Positions 1 to 10,191 are shown, counted from the stretch's first letter. The stretch is DNA of 64,000 nucleotides from Streptomyces sp. Ag109_O5-10 (GCF_900105755.1 NZ_FNTQ01000001.1:1984001-2048000); one strand, 5' to 3'. Translations and numbers: made by a program. The notes: a model not told the origin generated them from the letters alone.

Positions 1-662
1 CCGGCGGCGTCGGCGTTGATGACCCCGCCGCCGGCGACGATCAGCGGACGCTCGGACGCGTTCAGCATCCCGATCGCCTTCTCGATCTGGGTGCGGCTGG
101 CGGCCGGCTTGTAGACCGGGAGCGGCTCGTACGTGTCCGGGTCGAACTCGATCTCGGTGAGCTGCACGTCGATCGGCAGGTCGATCAGGACCGGGCCGGG
201 ACGGCCCGAGCGCATCAGGTGGAAGGCCTGCTGGAAGACGCCCGGGACCTGTGCGGCCTCCAGCACGGTGACCGCCATCTTCGTGACCGGCCCGGCGATC
301 GAGGCGATGTCGACGGCCTGGAAGTCCTCCTTGTGGATCACCGCGGTCGGCGCCTGGCCGGTGATGCACAGGATCGGGACGGAGTCGCCGGTGGCCGAGT
401 AGAGGCCGGTGATCATGTCGGTGCCGGCCGGTCCCGAGGTGCCGATGCAGACGCCGATGTTGCCGGGGTGCGTACGGGTGTAGCCCTCGGCCATGTGCGA
501 GGCGCCCTCGACGTGACGGGCGAGGGTGTGGTGGATGCCGCCGGAGGCCTTGAGCGCCGCGTAGAAGGGGTTGATCGCCGCGCCGGGCACACCGAACGCG
601 TCGGTGACGCCCTCGCGCTTGAGGATCTCAACTGCCGCGCGGGCAGCGGTCATACGAGCCAT
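1..662 (-). CDS. gcl: Glyoxylate carboligase, N-terminal part (runs off the window)
   Basis: The reverse strand encodes about 220 residues of a thiamine-diphosphate enzyme beginning [19 protein letters not shown]. It shows the acetolactate-synthase-type N-terminal pyrimidine-binding domain, including [27 protein letters not shown] and the [17 protein letters not shown] segment. Glyoxylate carboligase condenses two glyoxylates to tartronate semialdehyde plus CO2 in allantoin and glycolate use. The IN and [14 protein letters not shown] context fits Gcl rather than acetolactate synthase. The ATG at 662 follows AGGAG and starts two codons before a second methionine. The C-terminal cofactor domains lie beyond base 1. 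A palindrome upstream is a plausible operator. Confidence 0.85.
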   Translation of the reverse strand, partial: MARMTAARAAVEILKREGVTDAFGVPGAAINPFYAALKASGGIHHTLARHVEGASHMAEGYTRTHPGNIGVCIGTSGPAGTDMITGLYSATGDSVPILCITGQAPTAVIHKEDFQAVDIASIAGPVTKMAVTVLEAAQVPGVFQQAFHLMRSGRPGPVLIDLPIDVQLTEIEFDPDTYEPLPVYKPAASRTQIEKAIGMLNASERPLIVAGGGVINADAA

Positions 663-757
663 CGAGAACTCCTGCTTTCGGCTGTCGGATGCCTGCTCCC
701 GTCGCGCCCCGCGGTGAGCATCGTTTCCAGTTGTTCGTTCGAGTTGATCCACACTTA

Positions 758-772
758 TTCCGCATAGCGGAA
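758..772. promoter_or_regulatory. Inverted repeat TTCCGC-ATA-GCGGAA upstream of gcl
   Basis: A perfect 6+6 inverted repeat with a 3-base spacer lies about 95 bases upstream of the gcl start. IclR-family regulators such as AllR control gcl in other bacteria, and short palindromes of this kind are typical of that family. The regulator is inferred and is not encoded here. Confidence 0.45.
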
Positions 773-895
773 AGTAACTTCTACTATCTGAAATCAATGT
801 AGGTGCGGTGACGAACGTCGTCAAGGGACGGACAACCGGGCCCCGGCGGGAGCACCATGGGACGGCTGAAGCGACGCAACGCCTGAGGTGGGGCC

Positions 896-1573
896 ATGTC
901 CGAGAGCCTGCCGGTGCGCTGTCCGGCCTGCCGGCGCGAGCACGTCTACACCGCGCCGTCGTACCCGTGCGCCTGCGGCGCGCCGGTCACCCCGGACCTC
1001 GACGGCACGGCCGGGCCGACGCCGGTGGCGCACCGCGCCTGGGACGCGGACTGGGTGACGGTGAGCTGCGGGTCCTGCGGACGGCGGGACCAGTGGCCGC
1101 AGCCGGAGCTGGGCTGCCCGTGCGGGGCGGTGCTGCGCATCGCGGTCGCCGACGCCGTGTCCGCGCCGCCGGCCGAGGCCGGACCCGAGCCGCGGGCCGC
1201 CTTCCGTCCCGTGACGATCCGCACCGCGCGGGACGCGGTCACCGCGGCCGCGCTCTACCTGCGCTGGCTCGGCTTCCGGGACATACGGCGGGCCGACCAG
1301 CGGCCGCCGTCCGGCATCGGGCTGGCCGCCCGGGGGCTGGTGGCCCAGGTGGACCCGACCGTGCAGCCGGCCTCGCCGCGGGACGTGGAGTGCCTGTGGC
1401 TGACGGCGATGACGGAGGACTCGGGGTGCGTGTACTTCTCCCTCGCGGGGTACGCCGAGGAGGCGCGTGAGCGGGCCGACGCGCTGGGGGTGCCGTTGTT
1501 CGTGCTGGACTTCACGGGGACGCCTCAGCCGGTCAACGGGCATGCCGACGAACTGCGCGGTTCAGGCGCGTGA
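896..1573 (+). CDS. Double zinc-ribbon protein with degenerate Mrr-like nuclease domain
   Basis: This 225-residue protein starts at an ATG preceded by GAGGTGGGG. The N-terminus has two CxxC...CxC zinc-binding sets: Cys9/12/25/27 and Cys58/61/74/76. The C-terminal half (about 110-215) reads [15 protein letters not shown], then QVDPTV, then a [25 protein letters not shown] helix and strand. This resembles the restriction-endonuclease fold of Mrr-type proteins, but the usual QxK catalytic motif appears as QVD, so nuclease activity is doubtful. The function is unknown. It is divergent from gcl and separated from it by about 230 bases. Confidence 0.7.
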   Translation: MSESLPVRCPACRREHVYTAPSYPCACGAPVTPDLDGTAGPTPVAHRAWDADWVTVSCGSCGRRDQWPQPELGCPCGAVLRIAVADAVSAPPAEAGPEPRAAFRPVTIRTARDAVTAAALYLRWLGFRDIRRADQRPPSGIGLAARGLVAQVDPTVQPASPRDVECLWLTAMTEDSGCVYFSLAGYAEEARERADALGVPLFVLDFTGTPQPVNGHADELRGSGA

Positions 1574-1576
1574 TCC

Positions 1577-1625
1577 GACTGCGGGCCGGTGGGGGCCGAT
1601 CGCGCGGTTCCCCGCGCCCCTACGG
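1577..1625. repeat. Streptomyces-type dispersed intergenic repeat
   Basis: The bases between the zinc-ribbon gene and the convergent synthetase gene read, on the reverse strand, GGGGCGCGGGGAACCGCGCG followed by GATCGGCCCCCACCGGCC. From memory, this GC-rich family is scattered many times downstream of genes in Streptomyces genomes. It can fold and may help end transcription of both convergent genes. Confidence 0.5.
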
Positions 1626-3248
1626 GGCGCCGGCGCTGTACGTCTCCCTCAGTTCGATCTTGCGGACCTTGCCCGAGACGGTCATCGGGAAGTCGGCCAG
1701 GATCTGGATGCGGGTCGGCACCTTGTAGTGGGCGAGGCGGCCCTCGCAGAAGGCGCGGAGGTCGTCCAGGGTGGGCGGGGCGGCCGGGTCGTGCGGGATG
1801 ACGCAGGCGAGGACCTCCTCGCCGTACCTCTCGTGCGGCACCCCGACCACCTGGACGTCCCGGACCTTGGGGTGGGCGTACAGGAACTCCTCGATCTCGC
1901 GCGGGTAGACGTTCTCGCCACCCCGGATGATCATGTCCTTGATGCGGCCGACGATCTCCACGTAGCCGTCCTCGCGCATCAGCGCCAGGTCGCCGGTGTG
2001 CATCCAGCGACCGGCGTCGACGGCCTCCGCCGTCTTCTCGGGCTCGTTCCAGTAGCCGAGCATCACGCTGTAGCCGCGGGTGCACAGCTCGCCCGAGGTG
2101 CCCCGCGGCAGGGTGACCCCGGTGGCCGGGTCGACGACCTTGACCTCCAGGTGCGGCAGCACCCGGCCGACCGTGCCGGTGCGGTGTTCGAGGTCGTCCT
2201 CGATCCGGGTCTGGAGCGAGACCGGTGACGTCTCCGTCATGCCGTAGCAGATGGAGACCTCCGCCATGTGCATCTCCGCGACCACCCGCTTCATCACCTC
2301 GACCGGGCAGGGCGAGCCCGCCATGATGCCGGTGCGCAGGGTGGAGAGGTCGTACGACGCGAAGTCGGCCAGGTTCAGCTCCGCGATGAACATGGTCGGG
2401 ACGCCGTACAGGGAGGTGCAGCGCTCCCGCTGGACCGCCTCCAGGGTGGCCCGCGGTTCGAAGGACGGGGCCGGGATCACCATGCAGGCGCCGTGCGAGG
2501 TGGCGGCCAGGTTGCCCATCACCATGCCGAAGCAGTGGTAGAAGGGCACCGGGACGCAGATCCGGTCCTGCTCCGTGTAGGCGACCAGCTCCCCGACGAA
2601 ATAACCGTTGTTGAGGATGTTGTGGTGGGAGAGGGTGGCGCCCTTCGGGAAGCCGGTGGTGCCCGAGGTGTACTGGATGTTGATGGCGTCGTCGCAGGAC
2701 AACTCGGCCGCGCGGGCCGCCAGTTCGGGGGCCCGGTCGACGGTCCCGCGCGCGGTCAGGGCGTCCCAGCTCGGGTCGCCGATGTAGACGGTCTCCCGCA
2801 ACTCGGGGCAGCGGCCCCGCACTTCCTCCACCATCGCCCGGTAGTCGCTGGTCTTGTGCCGGAGCGAGGCGAACAGCAGGGAGATCCCGGCCTGGTTGAG
2901 GACGTACTCGACCTCGTGGGTGCGGTAGGCCGGGTTGATGTTGACCATGATCGCGCCGATCCGGGCGGTGGCGTACTGCACCAGAACCCACTCGGCGCAG
3001 TTGACCGCCCAGATGCCCACCCGGTCGCCCTTGGCGACCCCGCTCGCCAGCAGCGCGTACGCCAGCCGGTCGACGTCGGCGGAGAACTGCGCGTACGTCC
3101 AGCGCCTGCCGGCCGGTACGTCCACCAGCGCCTCGCGGTCCGGCCAGGCGGCGACGGCCCGGTCCAGGTTGGCGCCGATGGTGTCGCCCAGCAGCGTGGT
3201 GCCGCTCGTGCCGTGGGTGTAGGACCCTGGTGCGTACGACGAGTTCAC
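1620..3248 (-). CDS. AMP-dependent fatty-acyl-CoA synthetase (FadD-like)
   Basis: This 542-residue enzyme activates a carboxylic acid with ATP and joins it to CoA. The AMP-binding P-loop reads [18 protein letters not shown], followed by the [10 protein letters not shown] motif, the [18 protein letters not shown] hinge, and the C-terminal catalytic lysine region [13 protein letters not shown]. The start is a GTG at 3248, preceded by GAGGAGG, and overlaps the stop of the upstream synthetase as GTGA. Translation is therefore probably coupled. Substrate length cannot be told from sequence; medium- or long-chain acids are likely from the 540-residue length and motif spacing. Confidence 0.85.
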   Translation of the reverse strand: MNSSYAPGSYTHGTSGTTLLGDTIGANLDRAVAAWPDREALVDVPAGRRWTYAQFSADVDRLAYALLASGVAKGDRVGIWAVNCAEWVLVQYATARIGAIMVNINPAYRTHEVEYVLNQAGISLLFASLRHKTSDYRAMVEEVRGRCPELRETVYIGDPSWDALTARGTVDRAPELAARAAELSCDDAINIQYTSGTTGFPKGATLSHHNILNNGYFVGELVAYTEQDRICVPVPFYHCFGMVMGNLAATSHGACMVIPAPSFEPRATLEAVQRERCTSLYGVPTMFIAELNLADFASYDLSTLRTGIMAGSPCPVEVMKRVVAEMHMAEVSICYGMTETSPVSLQTRIEDDLEHRTGTVGRVLPHLEVKVVDPATGVTLPRGTSGELCTRGYSVMLGYWNEPEKTAEAVDAGRWMHTGDLALMREDGYVEIVGRIKDMIIRGGENVYPREIEEFLYAHPKVRDVQVVGVPHERYGEEVLACVIPHDPAAPPTLDDLRAFCEGRLAHYKVPTRIQILADFPMTVSGKVRKIELRETYSAGAP

Positions 3249-4927
3249 CGGAAGTCCTCCTCGCGGTACTCGGCGGCCGAGCCGGCGGCCGTGGCCTCGC
3301 GCAGCTCGATCCGGCGGATCTTCCCGGACACGGTCTTGGGCAGCGGGGCGAACTCCAGCCGCCGGACCCGCTTGTAGGGCGCGAGGACCTGACGGGAGTG
3401 CTCGAAGAGCACCTTCGCGGTGTCCGGGCCCGGCTCCCAGCCCGCCGCCAGGACGATGTACGCCTTGGGTACGGAGAGGCGCAGGTCGTCCGGCGCGGGC
3501 ACGACGGCCGCCTCGGCCACCGCCTCGTGCTCCAGGAGCGCGCTCTCCAGCTCGAACGGGCTGATCTTGTAGTCGGACGCCTTGAACACGTCGTCCGCAC
3601 GGCCGACGTAGGTGATGTAGCCGTCCTCGTCGCGGGAGCCGATGTCGCCGGTGCGGTAGTAGCCGCCGGCCATCGCCTCCGCCGTACGGTCGGCGTCCCC
3701 GTGGTAGCCGGTCATCAGACCGACCGGCCGCGCCGACAGGTCGAGCGCGATCTCGCCCTCCGCCGCGCCAGGGGCGCCGCTGACCGGGTCCAGGAGCTCC
3801 ACCCGGTACCCCGGGCTGGGCCGGCCCATCGACCCGGTCTTCAGCTGCTGCCCGGGGCTGTTGGAGACCTGCACGGCCGTCTCGGTCTGCCCGAACCCGT
3901 CCCGGATGGTCACGCCCCAGGCCCGCCGCACCTGCTCGATCACCTCGGGGTTGAGCGGCTCGCCCGCCGCCACCACCTCGCGGGGCGGGGTCGCCAGCTG
4001 GCTCAGGTCCGCCTGGATGAGCATCCGCCACACCGTCGGCGGGGCACAGAAGGACGTCACGCCGTGCCGGTCCATCTCCGCCATCAGCCGGCCCGCGTCG
4101 AAGCGCGCGTAGTTGTGGATGAAGACCGTCGCCTCGGCGTTCCAGGGGGCGAAGAGGTTCGACCAGGCGTGCTTCGCCCACCCCGGCGAGGAGATGTTCA
4201 GGTGCACGTCACCGGGCTTGAGGCCGATCCAGTACATGGTGGCCAGGTGCCCGATGGGGTACGAGGTGTGGGTGTGCTCGACCAGCTTGGGACGGGCCGT
4301 GGTGCCCGAGGTGAAGTAGAGCATCAGCGGGTCGTCCGCGAGGGTGGGGCCGTCGGGGACGAAGCCGGCCGCGGCGGTGTACGCGTCCTCGTACGGCTCC
4401 CAGGGCCCCGCCTCCGACGGCGGCAGCCCGCCCACCGCGATCCGGGTGTACGCGCCCGGCACCTCGGTGAACTTGGCGGCGTCCTCGGCCCGCACGACCA
4501 CGTGTTTGACCCGGCCCCGGTCCACGCGGTCGCGCAGGTCGGCCGGGCCGAGCAGCGGGGTGGCCGGGATGACCACGGCCCGCAGCTTCATCGCGGCCAG
4601 CGCGGTCTCCCACAGCTCGGCCTGGTTCCCGAGCATGACCAGGATGCGGTCCTCCGGCTCGACGCCCCGCGCGCGCAGGTGGTTCGCGACCCGGTCGGAG
4701 CGCTCGGACAGCTCGGCGAAGGACAGCTTCGTCTCCGAGCCGCCCTCCTCGACGATGTGCAGGGCGGTGCGCCGGTTGCCCTCGGCGATGACGTCGAACC
4801 AGTCCAGCGCCCAGTTGAAGTGGTCCGGACGCGGCCATGCGAAGCCCTCGTAGGCGGTGGCGTAGTCCGCACGGTGTTCCAGCAGGAAGTCCCGTGCCCT
4901 GCGGAAGTCCTCCGTCGCACTCGTCAT
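3245..4927 (-). CDS. AMP-dependent acyl-CoA synthetase, acetyl/medium-chain type
   Basis: This 560-residue adenylate-forming enzyme is the first gene of a two-gene operon. Key motifs are [17 protein letters not shown] (ATP loop), [32 protein letters not shown] and the terminal [13 protein letters not shown] with its catalytic lysine. The N-terminus ([20 protein letters not shown]) resembles the medium-chain/acetyl-CoA synthetase-like branch, unlike its downstream partner. The two may handle different acids or successive steps. A GAF-LuxR regulator is divergently placed 128 bases away and is the obvious candidate controller. Confidence 0.85.
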   Translation of the reverse strand: MTSATEDFRRARDFLLEHRADYATAYEGFAWPRPDHFNWALDWFDVIAEGNRRTALHIVEEGGSETKLSFAELSERSDRVANHLRARGVEPEDRILVMLGNQAELWETALAAMKLRAVVIPATPLLGPADLRDRVDRGRVKHVVVRAEDAAKFTEVPGAYTRIAVGGLPPSEAGPWEPYEDAYTAAAGFVPDGPTLADDPLMLYFTSGTTARPKLVEHTHTSYPIGHLATMYWIGLKPGDVHLNISSPGWAKHAWSNLFAPWNAEATVFIHNYARFDAGRLMAEMDRHGVTSFCAPPTVWRMLIQADLSQLATPPREVVAAGEPLNPEVIEQVRRAWGVTIRDGFGQTETAVQVSNSPGQQLKTGSMGRPSPGYRVELLDPVSGAPGAAEGEIALDLSARPVGLMTGYHGDADRTAEAMAGGYYRTGDIGSRDEDGYITYVGRADDVFKASDYKISPFELESALLEHEAVAEAAVVPAPDDLRLSVPKAYIVLAAGWEPGPDTAKVLFEHSRQVLAPYKRVRRLEFAPLPKTVSGKIRRIELREATAAGSAAEYREEDFR

Positions 4928-5055
4928 TCGCGTCTCCTTCAGTACCGGACCATTGCCGGGCGGCTCTCTGGCATCGTGTAATCCGTGATGCAGGTCTCAC
5001 TACCCCCGAACGGGGGTGTGGACCGCACAAGGCCGGGGTCGAAGGGGCAGGACAG

Positions 5056-5895
5056 GTGGCAGCAGAGGTCGCGGGGGCGGTGGAGATACGTGGTGCGCTG
5101 TCCAGACTCCGGCGCACCACCGGGCTTCCGATCGCCTTCGGCGGGCTGGTCGAGGCGGGCCGGACACAGGTCCGGATCAGCGAGCTGAACGGGACCAGCA
5201 CGGCGTCGCTGCGCTCGCTCGCGGTCACCTCGGGGAACGGCCTCGGCGGCAGGGCGGTCGCCCTGGCCCGCCCCTGCGCGGTCGTCGACTACTCGGCCTC
5301 GCAGCAGATCAGCCACGAGTACGACATCCCGGTGGCGGCCGAGGGCCTCCGCTCGGTGCTGGCGGTACCGGTGGTGGTACGGCGCCGGGTGCGGGGGGTG
5401 CTGTACGGCGCGCTGCGCACCGCCCAGCCGCTGGGCGACCGCACGCTGGGCGCGGCGGTGGCGGCGGCCCGGGACGTGGAGCAGGCGCTGGTCGTCCAGG
5501 ACGAGGCCAGGGGGCTGCTGGCGGCGGCGCGGCCGGCACCGGGCGCGGTGGCGGATCCGGGGGCCGCCTGGGAACAGGTGCGGGAGGCGCATGCCGCGCT
5601 GCGGGCTCTGGCGCCGCGGATCCCCGACCCGGAGTTGCGCGCCGAACTGCTGGCCGCCTGCGGGCTGCTGACCGCGCCGGCGCCGGTTCCGGAGGCCGAG
5701 GGGGTGCTGGCACCCCGGGAGGTGGACGTGCTGGCGTGGGTGGCGGCCGGGGCGACCAACGCCGTGGTCGCCGAGCGGCTGGGCCTGCGGCCGGAGACGG
5801 TCAAGGGCTACCTGCGCTCGGCGATGCGGAAGCTGGGCGCCCACACCCGGGGGGAGGCGGTCTCGGCGGCGCGTCGGACGGGGGTGTTGCCATAG
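5056..5895 (+). CDS. GAF-domain LuxR-family transcriptional regulator
   Basis: About 279 residues. The N-terminal region (RTTGLPIAFGGLV to VLYGALR) looks like a GAF sensor domain of the kind found in streptomycete LuxR regulators. The C-terminus has a LuxR helix-turn-helix: LAPREVDVLAWVAAGATNAV, then RLGLRPETVKGYLRSAMRKLG. I chose the GTG at 5056 because it follows GGGGCAGG and begins just before the conserved domain; longer upstream starts add low-complexity sequence. It is divergent from the acyl-CoA synthetase operon and may respond to a fatty acid or acyl-CoA, which is inference. Confidence 0.8.
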   Translation: MAAEVAGAVEIRGALSRLRRTTGLPIAFGGLVEAGRTQVRISELNGTSTASLRSLAVTSGNGLGGRAVALARPCAVVDYSASQQISHEYDIPVAAEGLRSVLAVPVVVRRRVRGVLYGALRTAQPLGDRTLGAAVAAARDVEQALVVQDEARGLLAAARPAPGAVADPGAAWEQVREAHAALRALAPRIPDPELRAELLAACGLLTAPAPVPEAEGVLAPREVDVLAWVAAGATNAVVAERLGLRPETVKGYLRSAMRKLGAHTRGEAVSAARRTGVLP

Positions 5896-6045
5896 CCGGA
5901 GGGGACCCATGCCATTCATGCGGACGCGCGGTGAATTGCCATATGCGAAGCCCCTGTTATTTCCCTCACCACGCCGTTCGGCCGGATTTCGGGGTTCATT
6001 GCCTAGAATTTGGCCCGGACACGACACACGAGGGGAGCGGTGACC

Positions 6046-8841
6046 GTGCGACGGGACTTCCAGGAGCCTGCCAGATGCCGCCCCGACCTGGTCATCGGCC
6101 GGGCGGAGCTGTTCGCGGCCGCCCGGGAGCAGCTCTCCTCGGGAGGCAGCGTCCTCCTGCACGGGCCCGCCGGAATAGGTAAATCGACCGTCCTGCGGGC
6201 GCTGGACGCGGAATACGCCGGCACCGCCCGCACCGTGTTGCGCTGCTCGGCCACGGAGTCCGAATCGCACCTTCCGTTTCTCGCCCTCGCCGACCTCTTC
6301 GGCCTGGTCCTCGACGACGTCTCCGCCCACCTGCCCGGCGCCCAGCGCACCGCCCTGGAGTCGGCCCTCACCGGCCGCGGCGAGTCCACCCTCCGGCGCG
6401 ACGGCCTCGCCCTGCGCCTCGCCGTGCTGTCCACGCTGCGCGTGCTGGCCGCCGAGGGGCCCGTACTGATCGTCGCCGACGACCTCCAGTGGCTGGATCC
6501 GGCCAGCGCCGAACTCCTCGGCTTCGCCGCCCGCCGCCTCGGCGGCACCCCGGTCCAACTGCTCAGCGCGGTCCGCACCGAGGGTCAGGAGTACGACCGT
6601 CACCTACGCGCGTCGCCCCCGGACACCGTCGCCGTCCGGCTCGGCGCCCTCAACCGCAAGCAGGTCTCCGAGCTCCTCGACCACCGCGGCCACACCGGGC
6701 TGAGCCGGTCCACGGTCCGGGAGATCCACCGCACCAGCGGCGGCAACCCGCTGTTCGCCCTCGAACTCGGCCGCGCTCTCGCCGAGAACCCGATCCCGCC
6801 CCGCCCCGGCGAACCGCTGCCGGTGCCGACCTCGCTGCGCGCCCTGGTGCTCAGCCGCCTCGACATGCTCTCCGTCGAGGCCCGCCGCACCCTGCTGGTG
6901 GCCAGCGCCGGCGCCCGCCCCACCCAGGCCCTGCTGCACGCGGCCGGCCGGGAGAACGCCGAGGCCGAGTGCGCCCAGGCGGCCGAACTGGGGCTGCTGG
7001 CCACCGAGCCGGAGGGACCCGCCGTACGGTTCGCACACCCCCTCATCTCCGCCGCGCTGTACGCGGAGGCGCCCGCCCAGGAGCGCCGGGCCGCGCACGC
7101 GGCGCTGTCCACGGCCGCCTCCGACCCGATCGAGCGGGCCCGGCACCTGGCGCTGGCCACCACCGGCACCGACCCGGAGGTCGCCGACCGGCTCGCCGAG
7201 GCCGCGACCGAGGCCCGGGACCGGGGCGCCCCCTCGGTGGCCGCGCAGATCGGCCTGCTCGCCGCCCGGCACACCCCCGGCGACAACACGCCCACCCCGG
7301 TCGAGCGCCGGCTCCAGGCCGCCGAGGACGCGACCAGCGCGGGCGAGATCGACCTCGCCCAGGACATCGCCCGCGAGGTGCTCACCCACGCCACCCGCCC
7401 GGCGGACCGGGTGCGGGCCTGGATCCTGGTGATCGACTCGGCCGGCCACACCATGACCGAGGTGGACGCGGCCTTCCCGCACGCCCTCGCCGACGCCGGC
7501 GACGACCCGCGGCTGCTCGGCAAGGTCCACTACCAGCTGGCCTGGCGGGCCCTGATCGTGGGCGGCGACTTCACCGAGGCCCGGCAGGCGGCGGCGCACT
7601 CCGCCGGCCTCGCGGCCGAGGGCGGCGACCGGCGCACCGAACTCCTCGCGCTGTCCCTGCAGGCCCAGGTCGAGACCCTGATGGGCCATCCGGCGGCGCC
7701 CGCCACCATCAAGCGCGCCCTGAAGGAGCCCCAGGACCCGAACGTGGCCTGCCACCACAACGGGGCGGGCAGCGCCAGGTTCCGCTGGCTGGTGATGGGC
7801 GACCAGCTGGCCGAGGCACGCACCACCGTCACCGCACTGCTGCGCGAGGTCCGCAGGCGCGGGCAGGTGGAGAGCGAGGTGCACTTCCTGCGCGGGCTCG
7901 CCGAGACCGAACTGCGCTCCGGGCACTGCGGCCGCGCCCTCGACCTCGCCCGGGAGGGCCTGCGGCTCGCCCACGACTCCGGGATCGGCGAGACCGCCTC
8001 CGCGATGCTCACCTCGCTGGCCGAGGCGTCCGGCGGCGACGTGGACCGGGGCCTGGCGCTGGCCCGGGAGGCGGTGGAGCACGCCGAGCAGGACGGCGAC
8101 ACGATGTACCTGTCCAGGGCCCTGGGCGCCCTCGGGTACGCCCAGTTGGTGGCAGGCGACCCGGCGGGCACGGTCCGCTCGCTGCGCCGGGTGCGGGAGC
8201 TGGAGCAGAGCCTCGGCATCACCGACCCGGCCCGCGGCCGCTGGCAGGGCGACCTGGCCGAGGCACTCGTCCGGGTGGGTGAAACCGCTGAGGCGCAGGA
8301 CGTCATCGACGTCACCCGTCAGCACGCGCTCAGACTCGGCCGGGAGAGTGTCCTCGCCGCGCTGGACCGGGCCGAGGCGCTGGTCCGGGCCGCGCACGGG
8401 GAACGCGACCCTGCCGTCACCCTGCTGACCTCGGCTCAGGACCGGTTCGCCAAACTGGGCTACGGCCTGGAGGAGGCGCGGGCCGCCTTCGCACTGGCCG
8501 CGCTGCGCGAGAGGCGCTCCCCGGCCGCGTTCGACGAGGCCACCCGGCTGTTCCGGCGGTGCCGGGCGCTGCCGTGGCTGCGCCAGGTGGACGAGGCCGT
8601 CTCCGCGCCGGAGCCACCGGTCGAGGCACCCCCCGCGCTCGACGCCCTGGACGGGCTGGCCGCGATGGAGCGCCAGGTCGCCGCGCTGGTCATGGAGGGC
8701 GCCACCAACCGGGAGATCGCCGCCCGGCTGTTCATCAGCGTCAAGACCGTGGAGGCCACGCTCACCCGGGTCTACCGCAAGCTGGGCATCCGATCGCGCG
8801 TGGACATAGTCCGTTTGGCCGCGGGGCGACGCGCGAAGTGA
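6046..8841 (+). CDS. Large ATP-binding LuxR-family regulator (LAL)
   Basis: About 931 residues. An N-terminal AAA/STAND ATPase has Walker A GPAGIGKST near residue 40 and Walker B VLIVADDLQWLD. A long helical repeat (TPR-like) middle section follows, and a LuxR helix-turn-helix ends the protein (MERQVAALVMEGATNREIAA, then FISVKTVEATLTRVYRKLG). LAL regulators are large ATP-driven activators often linked to secondary metabolism or sugar use. The GTG at 6046 sits 8 bases after AGGGGAG, better spaced than the GTG at 6040 or TTG at 6010. The secreted trypsin gene follows, but no direct link is shown. Confidence 0.85.
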   Translation: MRRDFQEPARCRPDLVIGRAELFAAAREQLSSGGSVLLHGPAGIGKSTVLRALDAEYAGTARTVLRCSATESESHLPFLALADLFGLVLDDVSAHLPGAQRTALESALTGRGESTLRRDGLALRLAVLSTLRVLAAEGPVLIVADDLQWLDPASAELLGFAARRLGGTPVQLLSAVRTEGQEYDRHLRASPPDTVAVRLGALNRKQVSELLDHRGHTGLSRSTVREIHRTSGGNPLFALELGRALAENPIPPRPGEPLPVPTSLRALVLSRLDMLSVEARRTLLVASAGARPTQALLHAAGRENAEAECAQAAELGLLATEPEGPAVRFAHPLISAALYAEAPAQERRAAHAALSTAASDPIERARHLALATTGTDPEVADRLAEAATEARDRGAPSVAAQIGLLAARHTPGDNTPTPVERRLQAAEDATSAGEIDLAQDIAREVLTHATRPADRVRAWILVIDSAGHTMTEVDAAFPHALADAGDDPRLLGKVHYQLAWRALIVGGDFTEARQAAAHSAGLAAEGGDRRTELLALSLQAQVETLMGHPAAPATIKRALKEPQDPNVACHHNGAGSARFRWLVMGDQLAEARTTVTALLREVRRRGQVESEVHFLRGLAETELRSGHCGRALDLAREGLRLAHDSGIGETASAMLTSLAEASGGDVDRGLALAREAVEHAEQDGDTMYLSRALGALGYAQLVAGDPAGTVRSLRRVRELEQSLGITDPARGRWQGDLAEALVRVGETAEAQDVIDVTRQHALRLGRESVLAALDRAEALVRAAHGERDPAVTLLTSAQDRFAKLGYGLEEARAAFALAALRERRSPAAFDEATRLFRRCRALPWLRQVDEAVSAPEPPVEAPPALDALDGLAAMERQVAALVMEGATNREIAARLFISVKTVEATLTRVYRKLGIRSRVDIVRLAAGRRAK

Positions 8842-8878
8842 GAACGCTCCCGGTTAACTGAGGCGGACCGAGGGTTTT

Positions 8879-8918
8879 CCCTCCCCCATCCCCCTAGGGG
8901 GTTCCCTCATTGGGAGGG
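8879..8918. terminator. Nested hairpin after the LAL regulator gene
   Basis: CCCTCCC pairs with GGGAGGG around an inner perfect palindrome CCCCCTAGGGGG. It could end the regulator transcript or act as a control site for the trypsin gene starting 130 bases downstream. There is no T-run. Confidence 0.35.
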
Positions 8919-9045
8919 TGGGGTTCCGGGTCCTAGCTTATGGATGTGCCGCTCGCCCGGGCATACGGGGGTCGGTCCCGCGACCCCCGTGCTGCACCCC
9001 CCACACCCGCGCGACCCCCACCGGCAACCCCCACTGAGGAGACTC

Positions 9046-9837
9046 ATGTTCGGGCACCACCGCGCAAGAAAGTCCGCCGCAGTCCTGGTGGCCACCGCCG
9101 CCGCTGCGGCGACCGCGCTGATCGCGTCCCCCACCGCGTCAGCCGCCCCCCAGCCGATCGTCGGCGGCACCACGACGACCACGACCGCGTACCCGTTCAT
9201 GATGCAGATCACGGACGCGTCCGGCAGCCAGTTCTGCGGCGGCACCCTGGTGTCGGCCACCAAGGTGGTGACCGCCGCGCACTGCATGGAGGGCGAGTCG
9301 GCGAGCAGCGTCCGCGTGGTCGGCGGCCGCACGTACCTCAACGGCACCAACGGCACGGTCAGCAAGGTCAGCAAGATCTGGATCAACCCGGACTACACGG
9401 ACGCCACCAACGGCGACGACGTCTCGGTCCTCACCCTGTCGACGGCGATGTCGTACACCCCGGCGTCGTACGTGACGTCCTCCCAGACGAGCGTGTACGC
9501 GGCCGGCGCCACGGCCCGCATCCTCGGCTGGGGCACCACCTCGGAGAACGGCAGCTCCTCCAACCAGCTGCGGACCGCGACCGTCCCGATCGTGTCCGAC
9601 TCCAGCTGCAAGAGCTCCTACGGTTCGGACTTCGTCCAGACCGACATGGTTTGCGCCGGATACACGTCCGGCGGCGTAGACACCTGCCAGGGCGACAGCG
9701 GCGGTCCCCTGCTCATCGGGGGCGTCCTGGCAGGGATCACTTCCTGGGGAGAGGGGTGCGCGGAGGCGGGTTACCCGGGTGTCTACACCCGGCTGACCAC
9801 CTTCTCGAACCTGGTGACCGCGCAGGTCAACTCGTAA
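9046..9837 (+). CDS. Secreted trypsin-like serine protease
   Basis: This 263-residue S1A protease has an N-terminal Sec signal peptide (basic MFGHHRARK, hydrophobic Ala-rich core, ASA cleavage region) and a very short propeptide, APQP. The mature enzyme begins IVGG. The catalytic triad is visible as TAAHC, DDVSVL and GDSGGP. The residue six before the active serine is Asp (VDTCQGDSGGP), predicting cleavage after Lys or Arg. Cysteines pair as in streptomycete trypsins. The ATG at 9046 follows GAGGAG by five bases. It would digest protein outside the cell. A strong terminator follows. Confidence 0.93.
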   Translation: MFGHHRARKSAAVLVATAAAAATALIASPTASAAPQPIVGGTTTTTTAYPFMMQITDASGSQFCGGTLVSATKVVTAAHCMEGESASSVRVVGGRTYLNGTNGTVSKVSKIWINPDYTDATNGDDVSVLTLSTAMSYTPASYVTSSQTSVYAAGATARILGWGTTSENGSSSNQLRTATVPIVSDSSCKSSYGSDFVQTDMVCAGYTSGGVDTCQGDSGGPLLIGGVLAGITSWGEGCAEAGYPGVYTRLTTFSNLVTAQVNS

Positions 9838-9875
9838 CCAGAAGGTCTCCCGAGCATCCCTCGGGTGAGTGACCA

Positions 9876-9916
9876 GGGGGCGTTGCGGGCTACCACGAGC
9901 AGCCCGCAGCGCCCCC
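9876..9916 (+). terminator. Strong hairpin terminator after the trypsin gene
   Basis: A 16-base arm GGGGGCGTTGCGGGCT pairs with AGCCCGCAGCGCCCCC across a 9-base loop, with one G-T pair. This is a typical streptomycete terminator lacking a T-run. The tautomerase remnant on the other strand ends inside it. Confidence 0.75.
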
Positions 9917-10080
9917 TATCCATGGGGGCGCCCACTTGTCCGCGGTGAGCTTCCCCGCGGCGCCCCAGCTGTCGGCCGGGACCTCGTGGATCCAGACCTG
10001 CACGGTCTCGGCGGGGATCTTGTACGCGTCGACGAACGCCGTCTCTTCGACGCCGATCTCGGCGCGGCCGCGCAGGGGTG
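9890..10080 (-). pseudogene. Truncated 4-oxalocrotonate tautomerase-like gene
   Basis: The reverse strand encodes VDAYKIPAETVQVWIHEVPA followed by DSWGAAGKLTADK. This closely matches the second half of small tautomerase-family proteins. The N-terminal half with the catalytic Pro1 is missing; upstream lies a low-complexity repeat array. The fragment stays open to a stop inside the trypsin terminator. I judge it a remnant. Confidence 0.55.
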
Positions 10081-10110
10081 GCAGGCGGGGAGAGCGGCCA
10101 CCACTGGGTC

Positions 10111-10191
10111 GGGCCACAGCGGCTGAACCCGTACGCCGGGCCACGGCGGCTGAACCCGTACGCCGGGCCACGGCGGCTGAATCCGTACGCC
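10111..10191. repeat. Three tandem 27-bp repeats
   Basis: Units start at 10111, 10138 and 10165 and begin GGGCCACGGCGGCTGAACCC. They differ at one or two positions (A/G at base 8, C/T near base 17). On the reverse strand they could encode a nine-residue repeat, AYGFSRRGP. They lie where the 5' half of the tautomerase gene should be. Confidence 0.85.

Noticed and set aside
8890..8901. CCCCCTAGGGGG as a fourth CstR operator
   Set aside because: It lacks the flanking TA pairs, sits inside a larger hairpin, and is far from sulfur genes.
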